61,916 bases of DNA from an uncultured Faecalibacterium sp. (GTDB lineage Bacteria > Bacillota > Clostridia > Oscillospirales > Ruminococcaceae), in NCBI GenBank assembly GCA_934524985.1, contig CAKSYT010000012.1:1-61916 (forward strand), in the 5' to 3' direction. A program made the translations under genes and the position numbers. The first letter of the stretch is position 1; the number at the start of each line of letters is the position of its first letter. Under the pieces are notes generated by a model. It saw only the letters and a list, made by a program, of their open reading frames with translations. It did not search any database and was not told the origin of the DNA. Positions 24,669 through 32,021 of this stretch are shown here, piece by piece.

Positions 24669-26831
24669 TCAGAAAAACAGGCCTTTTCCGGTCTCCACGT
24701 CCATGGAAAGCCCGGTCTTGGCATCGTACAGGGTGCTGTCGGTCAGGATGGCGCTGCCGTTGGGCAGTGGTTCCAACGCTCCGGCAGATTCCAGCGCCTG
24801 AAACTGCTGGGCATAGCAGGCTACGCTGTAAGCACCCAGCTTGCGGTAAAGTGCGCGGCTCACAGTCCCGCTGCGCAGCTGCTCGCAAAGGGCTTTGCCT
24901 TCGCCAACAGGCAGGTAAACTGTGCGGGTGGGGGCTTCGATCAGATGGAACTGCTCTGCCACCTGCGCAAACGGGAAAATGCAGCCCGAGATCCCCTTGC
25001 GCAGGGCGTCCAGAATGCCGCTTGTGTCCAGTGCGGTCTCGCCCCGCGCAAAATACAGCTCCTTAAAATAAGCTCTGACCGCCTCCGGGCTGTCCAGCGC
25101 TGCGGTGCAGCTTGCGGCATACTGCATGGCGTGCACGTTCTGACGCAGCATCTGCGGTATGCCGCAGCCTTCCAGCTTGAAACGGTATACCAAGCTCTCT
25201 GCCGCACTGCGGCGTCCCTCCCGGTTGCAGCGCCCGGCGGTCTGTAAAAGGGAATCCAGCCCGCACTGCTCCCGGTATGCGGCGGGGAAATCCACGTCCA
25301 CACCGGCTTCGATCAGCGAGGTGGACACCACCCGGCAGGGCAGTCCCTCCCGCAGCCGCTGCCGGATCTCTGCCAGCTGGCGGCGGCGGTCTGCGGCGCA
25401 CAGCAGGGTGGTCAGACAGTAGCTGCCCTCGGCGGGCAGGGCGGCGTACAATTCCTGTGCCGTTTTGCGCCGGTTCACTACGCACAGCACCTGCGGCAGT
25501 GCGCAAAGCTGTGCGGTCAGTGCCTCCTGTGTCAGCTCTCCGGCGTCGCAAAGGGTGGTGCGGCGCAGGGTAGTGTACAGCGCGGCAGTGTCCGGCACGA
25601 TCTCCTGCAAGGGCAGCTCCGGCGCAAACTGCCGGAAGTATGGCTCCAGTGCGGGCTGGGTAGCGGTGCATAACACGGCGGTGGTATGGTAGTGCCGCAC
25701 CAGCTGCGCAATAGCGCTGACGCAGGGCAGCAGATAACTGGTGGGCAGGGTCTGCGCTTCGTCAAGGATGATCACGCTGTCCGCAATATTGTGCAGCTTG
25801 CGGCAGCGGCTGCTGCGGTTAGCGTACAGCGATTCAAAAAACTGCACCGCAGTGGTCACCACAACGGGCGCGTCCCAGTTTTCGCTGGCCAGCAGCTGGC
25901 GGTACTGCGCATGGTTCAGCTTTTCCTGTTCAAGGCTTTTGTAGTCTGCGCAGGAGTAATCCGCCAGAACGTTTTCTGCACCCAGAAGGTCTGCAAAAAC
26001 AGCGGCAGTCTGGTCAATGATGGACATATACGGAATGACGTAGATCACCCGCTTCATGCCCTGCGCTGCGGCCTGTTCCAGCGCAAAGGCAAGGGAGGCA
26101 AAGGTCTTGCCGCCGCCGGTGGGCACGGTGAGGGTATACAGACCCGGTGCGCCGTGGGCACCTTTTTCCATGCAGGCCCGCAGCACGGCATTGCGCTTGC
26201 AGCTTACCGGCGAAATGCTCTGTGCCGCAAGATAGCCAGCCGCCTTGGCACGCACCTTTTCCAGCAGAGAGGAAAGCGCGGTGCTGCTGCCCCGTGGCGC
26301 GGCCTGCCCGTTCATAAAAGTTTCGGTGTCAATAAAATCTGCGTCCACCAAGCAGGAGTAGAGCATCCGGGTGAAGAATGCAAAATCCAGCGGGTCGCGG
26401 TTTGCCCAGTCCGGTGGGGCGCTCTGGGGCAGGGTGACCTCCCGCCAGCCATCGTAAGGCTCCACCGGCTTTTTCAGCCGCCCGAACAGGGTAGCGTCAG
26501 CGGCATCGGCAGCCCGTTTATTGCCGCCGTCCGGCAGACCGGTATGGTGCCCGGCTACGGCAAAGGCCGCCTGAACGTGGGGCGCACAGCCCTTCATCGC
26601 TTCCTGTGCACCGGCGGTCGAGTGGTCGGTTGCAGCACCGCCCGCCAGCCGCTGCTGGAAAGCGGCGCTGTATTTGCCGATATCATGCAGCCATGCAGTA
26701 TATTCGGCCTCCTGTGCTGCGCCAAAGGGTGCGGCAAAAGCTCCGGCAAGGCGTGCTGTGCCGGAAAGGTGCTCGTAGACGGTCTGGGTGCGGGTTCCGT
26801 CCTCGGAAATATGTGCAAGTGCTTTGTCCAT
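24669..26831 (-). CDS. cas3: CRISPR-associated helicase-nuclease Cas3 (type I-C)
   Basis: 720 aa with HD nuclease then SF2 helicase. HD residues: H21, H49-D50 (WLHDIGK), H70 (DHS), H95-H96 (AGHHTG). Helicase: Walker A PTGGGKT (237-243), motif II DEAQ (357-360), STSLIEAGVDVDFP (about 503-516) and motif VI QTAGRCNREGR (530-540). It degrades target DNA after recruitment by the effector. GGAGGG lies 6 bp before the ATG at 26831. It is first in the operon, but a 104-bp AT-rich gap separates it from the cas5 start. Confidence 0.96.
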   Translation of the reverse strand: MDKALAHISEDGTRTQTVYEHLSGTARLAGAFAAPFGAAQEAEYTAWLHDIGKYSAAFQQRLAGGAATDHSTAGAQEAMKGCAPHVQAAFAVAGHHTGLPDGGNKRAADAADATLFGRLKKPVEPYDGWREVTLPQSAPPDWANRDPLDFAFFTRMLYSCLVDADFIDTETFMNGQAAPRGSSTALSSLLEKVRAKAAGYLAAQSISPVSCKRNAVLRACMEKGAHGAPGLYTLTVPTGGGKTFASLAFALEQAAAQGMKRVIYVIPYMSIIDQTAAVFADLLGAENVLADYSCADYKSLEQEKLNHAQYRQLLASENWDAPVVVTTAVQFFESLYANRSSRCRKLHNIADSVIILDEAQTLPTSYLLPCVSAIAQLVRHYHTTAVLCTATQPALEPYFRQFAPELPLQEIVPDTAALYTTLRRTTLCDAGELTQEALTAQLCALPQVLCVVNRRKTAQELYAALPAEGSYCLTTLLCAADRRRQLAEIRQRLREGLPCRVVSTSLIEAGVDVDFPAAYREQCGLDSLLQTAGRCNREGRRSAAESLVYRFKLEGCGIPQMLRQNVHAMQYAASCTAALDSPEAVRAYFKELYFARGETALDTSGILDALRKGISGCIFPFAQVAEQFHLIEAPTRTVYLPVGEGKALCEQLRSGTVSRALYRKLGAYSVACYAQQFQALESAGALEPLPNGSAILTDSTLYDAKTGLSMDVETGKGLFF

Positions 26832-26855
26832 GTTGAACCCTCCGTTTCTGGGTCA

Positions 26856-26884
26856 ACGATACAACGGCGGGGAATGCCTGTCAA
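26856..26884 (-). promoter_or_regulatory. cas operon promoter
   Basis: On the minus strand, TTGACA (26884-26879), 17 bp, TATCGT (26861-26856), about 25 bp before the cas3 start. A consensus -35 with a weak -10 suggests moderate expression or an activator. Confidence 0.75.
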
Positions 26885-26947
26885 GAATTGGCAGAAAGTT
26901 TGGCGGTTTACACAGCCCGGGCAAGGGGTTATCCGGCAGAACGCCCA

Positions 26948-26998
26948 TAAAAAACCGCCGCACTCTGCCCGGAAACTCCGGCGGCAGAACGCGGCGGT
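26948..26998 (-). terminator. Terminator of the nth-glsB operon
   Basis: On the minus strand, an outer 8-bp stem (26991-26998 with 26954-26961) with an inner TCTGCC/GGCAGA stem runs into a U tract (plus-strand A run 26948-26954). Confidence 0.82.
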
Positions 26999-27015
26999 GT
27001 ATTGCTATAAAACGA

Positions 27016-27342
27016 TTACTTGGAGAGCTTCTGCCCGATCCAGATGCAGATGCAGGCACCAACTACTGAGATGGCAAAGGAAGAAAAGCTGCCGGAAGCG
27101 TGGATGCCCAGCAGACCGAACAAAAACTCGCCCACAAAGCTGCCCAGCACGCCCATCAGGATGTTGCGGCCAAGGGAAGTTTCCGTGCCCATAAAGCGCC
27201 CGGCCAGATATCCGGCCAGTGCACCCACCAGCACGCCCACAAAAAGGGATGCCAGCACGCCCACCAGCGTCAGCAGGCCGGTCAGGCAGCCCACCAGCAC
27301 ACACAGCAGGGCAACGATGAGCAAAATCGTTAAAGTGATCAT
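27016..27342 (-). CDS. GlsB/YeaQ/YmgE-family membrane protein
   Basis: 108 aa, almost entirely hydrophobic. Three or four membrane spans contain Gly-rich stretches such as GALAGYLAGRFMG and GRNILMGVLGSFVGEFLFG, matching the transglycosylase-associated/GlsB stress family. Function is unknown beyond stress association. Start at 27342 follows AAGGAGG. It lies 19 bp after nth in the same direction and shares its terminator. Confidence 0.83.
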   Translation of the reverse strand: MITLTILLIVALLCVLVGCLTGLLTLVGVLASLFVGVLVGALAGYLAGRFMGTETSLGRNILMGVLGSFVGEFLFGLLGIHASGSFSSFAISVVGACICIWIGQKLSK

Positions 27343-27361
27343 AGGTTATACCTCCTTAAAA

Positions 27362-28051
27362 TTACGGCTCTGCCTGCTGTCCGGCGGCTTCGCGGGCAGT
27401 GCGGCAGATGTCCTTCAAACAGCATTTTTCGCATTCCGGCTTGCGGGCATTGCATACCGCACGGCCGTGCATCACAAAGCGGTGGCAAAGGTCGCTGCCT
27501 TCCTCCGGCGGGATGATCTTCCACAGGGCCATTTCTACCTTCTGCGGCTCCTTGATACCGTCCACAAGGCCAATCTTATTGCACAGCCGGATGCAGTGGG
27601 TGTCGGTGACGATGGCGGGCTTGCCGAACACGTCCCCCATGATGAGGTTTGCGCTCTTGCGCCCCACGCCGGGCAGGGCAAGCAATGCCTCAAAGGTGTC
27701 TGGCACCCGGCAGTCGTACTTGTCCCGCAGCATCCGCATACAGGCCGAGATGTCCCGCGCCTTGGAGTGACCCAGCCCACAGGGCTTGACGATGGCTTCA
27801 ATGTCCTCCGGTTCAGCAGCAGCCAGTGCCGCTACGCTGGGGTATTTGGCAAACAGCTCCTCCACCACAATGTTCACCCGGGCATCCGTGCACTGGGCTG
27901 CCAGCCGCACGCCGACCAGCAGCTGCCATGCGTGGTCGTAGTCCAGCGTGCACCCTGCATCCGGGTATTCGGCCTTGAGACGCCGGATGACCTCCAGCGC
28001 CAGCGCTTTTTTTGCGGTAAGGTCCTCCGGGGCTTTTTTTCGTACCGGCAT
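27362..28051 (-). CDS. nth: Endonuclease III
   Basis: 229 aa DNA glycosylase/AP lyase removing oxidised pyrimidines. The HhH motif LPGVGRKSANLIMG has the catalytic Lys, the catalytic Asp is in TDTHCIRLCNKIG, and the [4Fe-4S] ligands follow C-x6-C-x2-C-x5-C (CNARKPECEKCCLKDIC). The ATG at 28051 has AAAGGAGG at 8 bp; the longer frame to 28090 would start inside the promoter. Confidence 0.93.
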   Translation of the reverse strand: MPVRKKAPEDLTAKKALALEVIRRLKAEYPDAGCTLDYDHAWQLLVGVRLAAQCTDARVNIVVEELFAKYPSVAALAAAEPEDIEAIVKPCGLGHSKARDISACMRMLRDKYDCRVPDTFEALLALPGVGRKSANLIMGDVFGKPAIVTDTHCIRLCNKIGLVDGIKEPQKVEMALWKIIPPEEGSDLCHRFVMHGRAVCNARKPECEKCCLKDICRTAREAAGQQAEP

Positions 28052-28085
28052 GGGACAAACCTCCTTTATCGTAGGGAATACCTGA

Positions 28086-28114
28086 ATCATACCATGTTTG
28101 ACAGGATTTGTAAA
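28086..28114 (-). promoter_or_regulatory. Promoter of nth-glsB
   Basis: On the minus strand, TTTACA (28114-28109), 17 bp, TATGAT (28091-28086). Confidence 0.65.
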
Positions 28115-28156
28115 TGTTTGCGGGCCATTATCTGAGAATGATTTTCAGAAAAGCCC

Positions 28157-28185
28157 TTGTTCTCCTTTTCTAAATGCGTTATACT
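28157..28185 (+). promoter_or_regulatory. Promoter of mgsA
   Basis: TTGTTC (28157-28162), 17 bp, TATACT (28180-28185), 40 bp before the gene and divergent from the nth promoter. Confidence 0.75.
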
Positions 28186-28225
28186 ATATAAAAAGTGCCT
28201 TGCGGGCAGGGAAGGAGAACTCACC

Positions 28226-29500
28226 ATGAATGAACCACTTGCGCAGCGCCTGCGTCCCAAAACGCTGGCGGATGTGTGCGGGCAGCAGCATCTGCTGGCT
28301 CCGGGACGGGTGTTCCGCCGCACCATTGAGAGCGGTCGCATTCCCAATATGATCTTTTACGGCCCTTCCGGCACCGGAAAGACCACGGTGGCACGCATCA
28401 TTGCCGAGAACAGCGGCATGACCCTGCACAAGCTCAACGGCACCTCCTGCGGCACCGGGGATATCAAGGCGGTGCTCAAGGATATCGGTACGCTGGCAGC
28501 AGCGGGCGGCATTCTGCTGTATCTGGACGAGATCCAGTACCTGAATAAAAAGCAGCAGCAGAGCCTGTTGGAATGCATCGAGGACGGCAGCGTCACTCTG
28601 ATTGCCTCCACCACCGAAAACCCCTATTTTTACATCTATAATGCGCTGCTTTCCCGCTGCACTGTGTTTGAGTTCAAGCCCCTTGCCGCAGCGGACGTGG
28701 AGCGCGGTGTGCGCAACGCCGTGCAGCGCCTTTCCGAAGGGGAGCAGGTGCCGGTGTGCATGGACGAGGACGCCTGTGCCTATCTGGCTGAAAGCGCCGG
28801 GGGCGATCTGCGCAAGGCGCTGGGCTGTCTGGACTTTGCAGTCACGGCAGCGCCGGTGGAAAACGGAGAAAAGCGCATCACCTTAGATATGATCCGGCAG
28901 GTCACCCGCCGCACCGCCATGCGCTACGACCGGGAGGGCGACGACCACTACGACATCGTGTCCGCCTACCAGAAGTCCATGCGCGGCTCCGACCCGGACG
29001 CGGCGCTGCACTATCTGGCGCGTCTGCTGGAAGCGGGAGACCTGCCCTCTGCCTGCCGCCGGTTGATGGTGTGCGCCTGCGAGGATGTGGGGCTTGCCTA
29101 CCCGCAGATCATCCCCATCGTCAAGGCGGCGGTGGATGCCGCCAACATGGTGGGTCTGCCGGAGGCGCGTCTGCCCCTTGCGGACGCGGTGATTCTGGTG
29201 GCCACCAGCCCCAAATCCAACAGCGCCCACGACGCCATCAACGCAGCCATCGCGGACGTGCAGGCCGGGCGCACCGGCCCCATCCCGCGCCAGCTGCAAA
29301 ACAAGCACTTTGACGGCGAGGATGCGCTGGTAAAGGGGCAGAACTACAAATACGCCCACAGCTACGCAAACCACTGGGTGCAGCAGCAGTATCTGCCGGA
29401 TGTGCTCAAGGATACCAAATACTACACCTTTGGCGACAACAAGACCGAGCAGGCCGCCCGGGCGTACTGGGCAAAGATCAAAGGAGAAGAAAACGTCTGA
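28226..29500 (+). CDS. rarA: Replication-associated recombination protein A (MgsA/RarA), AAA+ ATPase
   Basis: 424 aa clamp-loader-like ATPase acting at stalled forks. It begins PLAQRLRPKTLADVCGQQHL, has Walker A GPSGTGKTT, Walker B LYLDEIQYLN, sensor 1 STTENPYF and the C-terminal tetramerisation domain with SAYQKSMRGSDPDAALHYL. ATG 28226 has AAGGAG upstream. The gene is followed by the Fur-family regulator after 24 bp. Confidence 0.92.
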   Translation: MNEPLAQRLRPKTLADVCGQQHLLAPGRVFRRTIESGRIPNMIFYGPSGTGKTTVARIIAENSGMTLHKLNGTSCGTGDIKAVLKDIGTLAAAGGILLYLDEIQYLNKKQQQSLLECIEDGSVTLIASTTENPYFYIYNALLSRCTVFEFKPLAAADVERGVRNAVQRLSEGEQVPVCMDEDACAYLAESAGGDLRKALGCLDFAVTAAPVENGEKRITLDMIRQVTRRTAMRYDREGDDHYDIVSAYQKSMRGSDPDAALHYLARLLEAGDLPSACRRLMVCACEDVGLAYPQIIPIVKAAVDAANMVGLPEARLPLADAVILVATSPKSNSAHDAINAAIADVQAGRTGPIPRQLQNKHFDGEDALVKGQNYKYAHSYANHWVQQQYLPDVLKDTKYYTFGDNKTEQAARAYWAKIKGEENV

Positions 29501-29524
29501 ACCGTGTGAAAAAGGAGGATGGAT

Positions 29525-29929
29525 ATGCGTTACTCAAAACAGCGGGAGCTTGTCATGCAGACGGTGGAGCGGCTGTGCGACCACCCGACTGCGGAGGAGA
29601 TCTACGATAAAGCCGCACAGGAGTGCCCGAACCTGAGCCTTGGCACCGTATACCGCAACCTGAACAGTCTGGTGGAGGCCGGGCGGGTGCGCCGGGTATC
29701 CATTCCCGGCAAGGCAGACCGCTTTGACCACACCCTGCCGTGGCACAGCCATTTGTACTGCACCGTCTGCGGCGGCGTGACCGATGCAGATGTGGACGGA
29801 AAACAGGTGATGGAACTGGTCAAAAACCAGAAGGGCAGGGTGCAGGATTGCGCCGTGGTGCTGCTGGGCGTGTGCGAAGAGTGCTGCCGCAGGCAGGATG
29901 CAGAGGCCGCAGCGGCCAAACAGGCATAA
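29525..29929 (+). CDS. Fur/PerR-family transcriptional regulator
   Basis: 134 aa metalloregulator. The winged-helix DNA-binding part (PTAEEIYDKA, LSLGTVYRNLNSLVEAG) is followed by a dimer domain with DHTLPWHSHLYC and two structural-zinc pairs, CTVC and CEEC. The overall look is PerR-like (peroxide sensing), but Fur or Zur activity cannot be excluded. The ATG at 29525 is chosen over 29519 because AGGAGG (29513-29518) abuts the latter. The 3' end holds one copy of an 18-bp repeat also found in the miaB promoter. Confidence 0.85.
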   Translation: MRYSKQRELVMQTVERLCDHPTAEEIYDKAAQECPNLSLGTVYRNLNSLVEAGRVRRVSIPGKADRFDHTLPWHSHLYCTVCGGVTDADVDGKQVMELVKNQKGRVQDCAVVLLGVCEECCRRQDAEAAAAKQA

Positions 29930-29968
29930 AATTTGCGTGTTTCCTCTTGCCCGCAGCGGCCAAACAGG
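29907..29968. repeat. 18-bp direct repeat pair
   Basis: CCGCAGCGGCCAAACAGG occurs perfectly at 29907-29924 (end of the fur-family gene) and at 29951-29968 (spacer of the miaB promoter), 44 bp apart. The first copy sits in a perfect GGCCGC-A-GCGGCC palindrome. Confidence 0.8.
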
Positions 29969-29975
29969 GTATACT
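29947..29975 (+). promoter_or_regulatory. Promoter of miaB
   Basis: TTGCCC (29947-29952), 17 bp, TATACT (29970-29975). Almost all of the spacer and part of the -35 box are the second copy of the 18-bp repeat. Confidence 0.7.
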
Positions 29976-30047
29976 AAAGAGTGTCTTTTATAGAATGGCA
30001 GAAAATAGAGTTTCGCCGCATGGGGCTACCCTGCCCGGCGGAGAAGG

Positions 30048-31439
30048 ATGGTTTTTTTGGAATACATTAACTTTGAACATAATACCGTTGCCGCCGAGCT
30101 GGTGCGGCAGACCTACGACACCCCGCCGCTGGCCTTTGTGCACAGCTACGGCTGTCAGCAGAACGTCAACGATGGCGAGCGCATCAAGGGCGTGCTGGTG
30201 GATATCGGCTACGGCCTGTGCGATAAACCCGAGGACGCCGACCTGATTTTGTTCAACACCTGCGCCGTGCGCGAGCACGCCGAGCAGCGGGTGTTCGGCA
30301 ACGTGGGCGCGCTGAAGGGACTCAAGGAAAAAAAGCCCGGCCTCATCATCGGCCTGTGCGGCTGCATGGCTAACCAACAGCACGTTGTGGAAAAGCTGCG
30401 CAAGAGCTACCCCTATGTGGATCTGGTGTTCGGCGTGGACGGCATCGACACCCTGCCGCAGCTGGTTGCCCAGAAGCTGCAAAAGCATAAGCGGGTGCTG
30501 CTGGACCCCGCCCAGCGTCCGGTCATCGTGGAGAACATCCCCATCCGGCGCGAGAGCGAGTTCCGCGCATGGCTGCCCATCATGTACGGCTGCGATAACT
30601 TCTGCACCTACTGCATCGTGCCTTACGTCCGTGGCCGCGAGAAGAGCCGCAAGCCCGGCGATATCCTTGCCGAGTTCCGCAGCCTTGTGGAAGCGGGCTA
30701 TAAGGAGATCACCCTGCTGGGTCAGAACGTGAACAGCTACGGCAAGGGGCTGGAAGAGCAGATCGATTTCTCCGACCTGCTCAACCTGCTGTGTACCGTG
30801 CCCGGCGATTATCATATCCGCTTTATGACCAGCCACCCCAAGGACGCCAGCCATAAGCTCATTGATACCATCGCTGCCCAGCCGAAGCTGTGCAAGCACC
30901 TGCATCTGCCGGTGCAGTGCGGCTCCGACCGGCTTTTGCAGCAGATGAACCGCCACTATACGGTGGAGCAGTATCTGGAACTCATCGACTACGCCCGCAA
31001 GACCGTGCCCGGCATCACCTTCTCCAGCGATATCATCGTGGGCTTCCCCGGCGAGACCGAGGAGGACTTTGTAAAAACGCTGGAACTGGTGCGCAAGGTG
31101 GGCTATATGCAGCTGTTTACCTTTATCTACTCCAAGCGCACCGGCACCAAGGCTGCCGAAATGCCGGACCCCACCCCCCGCAAGGAAAAGACCGACCGCA
31201 TGACCCGCCTGCTGGCAACGCAGGACGAGATCGCCATGGCACTGGTCAAGGCGCAGGTGGGGCAGACCGTCCGGGTGCTGGTAGAGGGCTTCGGCCGCAG
31301 CGAGGGCACCCTTTCCGGCCGGTTGGACAACAACCTGACCGTGGAGTTTGCCGCCGACCCGGCACTGCTGGGCAGCTACGCGACCGTACATCTTACCGGT
31401 GCCCGCGCCACCGTGCTGCTGGGCGAAGTGGAAGCATAA
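30048..31439 (+). CDS. miaB: tRNA-2-methylthio-N6-dimethylallyladenosine synthase
   Basis: 463 aa radical SAM methylthiotransferase modifying A37 of tRNAs. The N-terminal UPF0004 domain has three cysteines (SYGCQQN, FNTCAVRE, GLCGCMA) for the auxiliary cluster; the radical SAM motif is CDNFCTYCIVPYVRGRE; a C-terminal TRAM domain ends the protein. It acts after MiaA, whose gene lies 5 kb downstream in the same cluster. Start ATG 30048 sits close to GGAG; a TTG at 30057 is a possible alternative. Confidence 0.95.
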   Translation: MVFLEYINFEHNTVAAELVRQTYDTPPLAFVHSYGCQQNVNDGERIKGVLVDIGYGLCDKPEDADLILFNTCAVREHAEQRVFGNVGALKGLKEKKPGLIIGLCGCMANQQHVVEKLRKSYPYVDLVFGVDGIDTLPQLVAQKLQKHKRVLLDPAQRPVIVENIPIRRESEFRAWLPIMYGCDNFCTYCIVPYVRGREKSRKPGDILAEFRSLVEAGYKEITLLGQNVNSYGKGLEEQIDFSDLLNLLCTVPGDYHIRFMTSHPKDASHKLIDTIAAQPKLCKHLHLPVQCGSDRLLQQMNRHYTVEQYLELIDYARKTVPGITFSSDIIVGFPGETEEDFVKTLELVRKVGYMQLFTFIYSKRTGTKAAEMPDPTPRKEKTDRMTRLLATQDEIAMALVKAQVGQTVRVLVEGFGRSEGTLSGRLDNNLTVEFAADPALLGSYATVHLTGARATVLLGEVEA

Positions 31440-31499
31440 AAAAGTGATTCCGGGGCAAACTGCCCCAGAAAGAATAAAAATAACAAGGAGAACCCAATC

Positions 31500-31907
31500 A
31501 TGGATTGCATTGATCTTTTTAAGCGTGCCGCTATGGCACTTCAGACCGACCCCCGCTACGTCATTCTGGATCAGGCCCGCAAGGCAAACGATAAGGATGA
31601 GGAGCTGCAGAACCTGATCGGCGAGTTCAATCTGGCCCGCATGGACCTGAACAACGAGATCGGCAAGAACGAGCGCGACGACGCCCGCATCGCTGAGCTG
31701 AACGAGAAGGTGAACAGCCTTTACGGCCAGATCATGGGCAACGAGGGCATGGTGGCATACAACGAGGCCAAGCGCGAGTGCGAGAATCTGGTCAACTATA
31801 TCGACGCCATCATCAACACCGCCATGAACGGCGGCGACCCCATGACCGTGCAGGAGCCTTCTGCCTCCTGCACCGGCAGCTGCTCCACCTGCGGCGGCTG
31901 CCATTGA
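31500..31907 (+). CDS. YlbF/YmcA-family (RicF/RicA-like) regulator
   Basis: 135 aa helical protein of the Com_YlbF family, with DPRYVILDQARKANDKDEELQ and a long amphipathic middle. The C-terminus ends CTGSCSTCGGCH, a dense Cys tail likely to hold an iron-sulfur cluster, as reported for the RicAFT complex in Bacillus subtilis that affects RNase Y and development. Position between miaB and mutS equals that of ymcA in B. subtilis. A small stem lies after it (31926-31955). Confidence 0.85.
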   Translation: MDCIDLFKRAAMALQTDPRYVILDQARKANDKDEELQNLIGEFNLARMDLNNEIGKNERDDARIAELNEKVNSLYGQIMGNEGMVAYNEAKRECENLVNYIDAIINTAMNGGDPMTVQEPSASCTGSCSTCGGCH

Positions 31908-32021
31908 GCAAACTTTTTTGACCGGAACGCGGCTGTGCAACACAGACCGCGTTTTGTTTGCAACGGCGGTTACAGCCCGCAAACCGGCTGACGGAACCAT
32001 ACAAGGGAAAGAGGAAAAACC

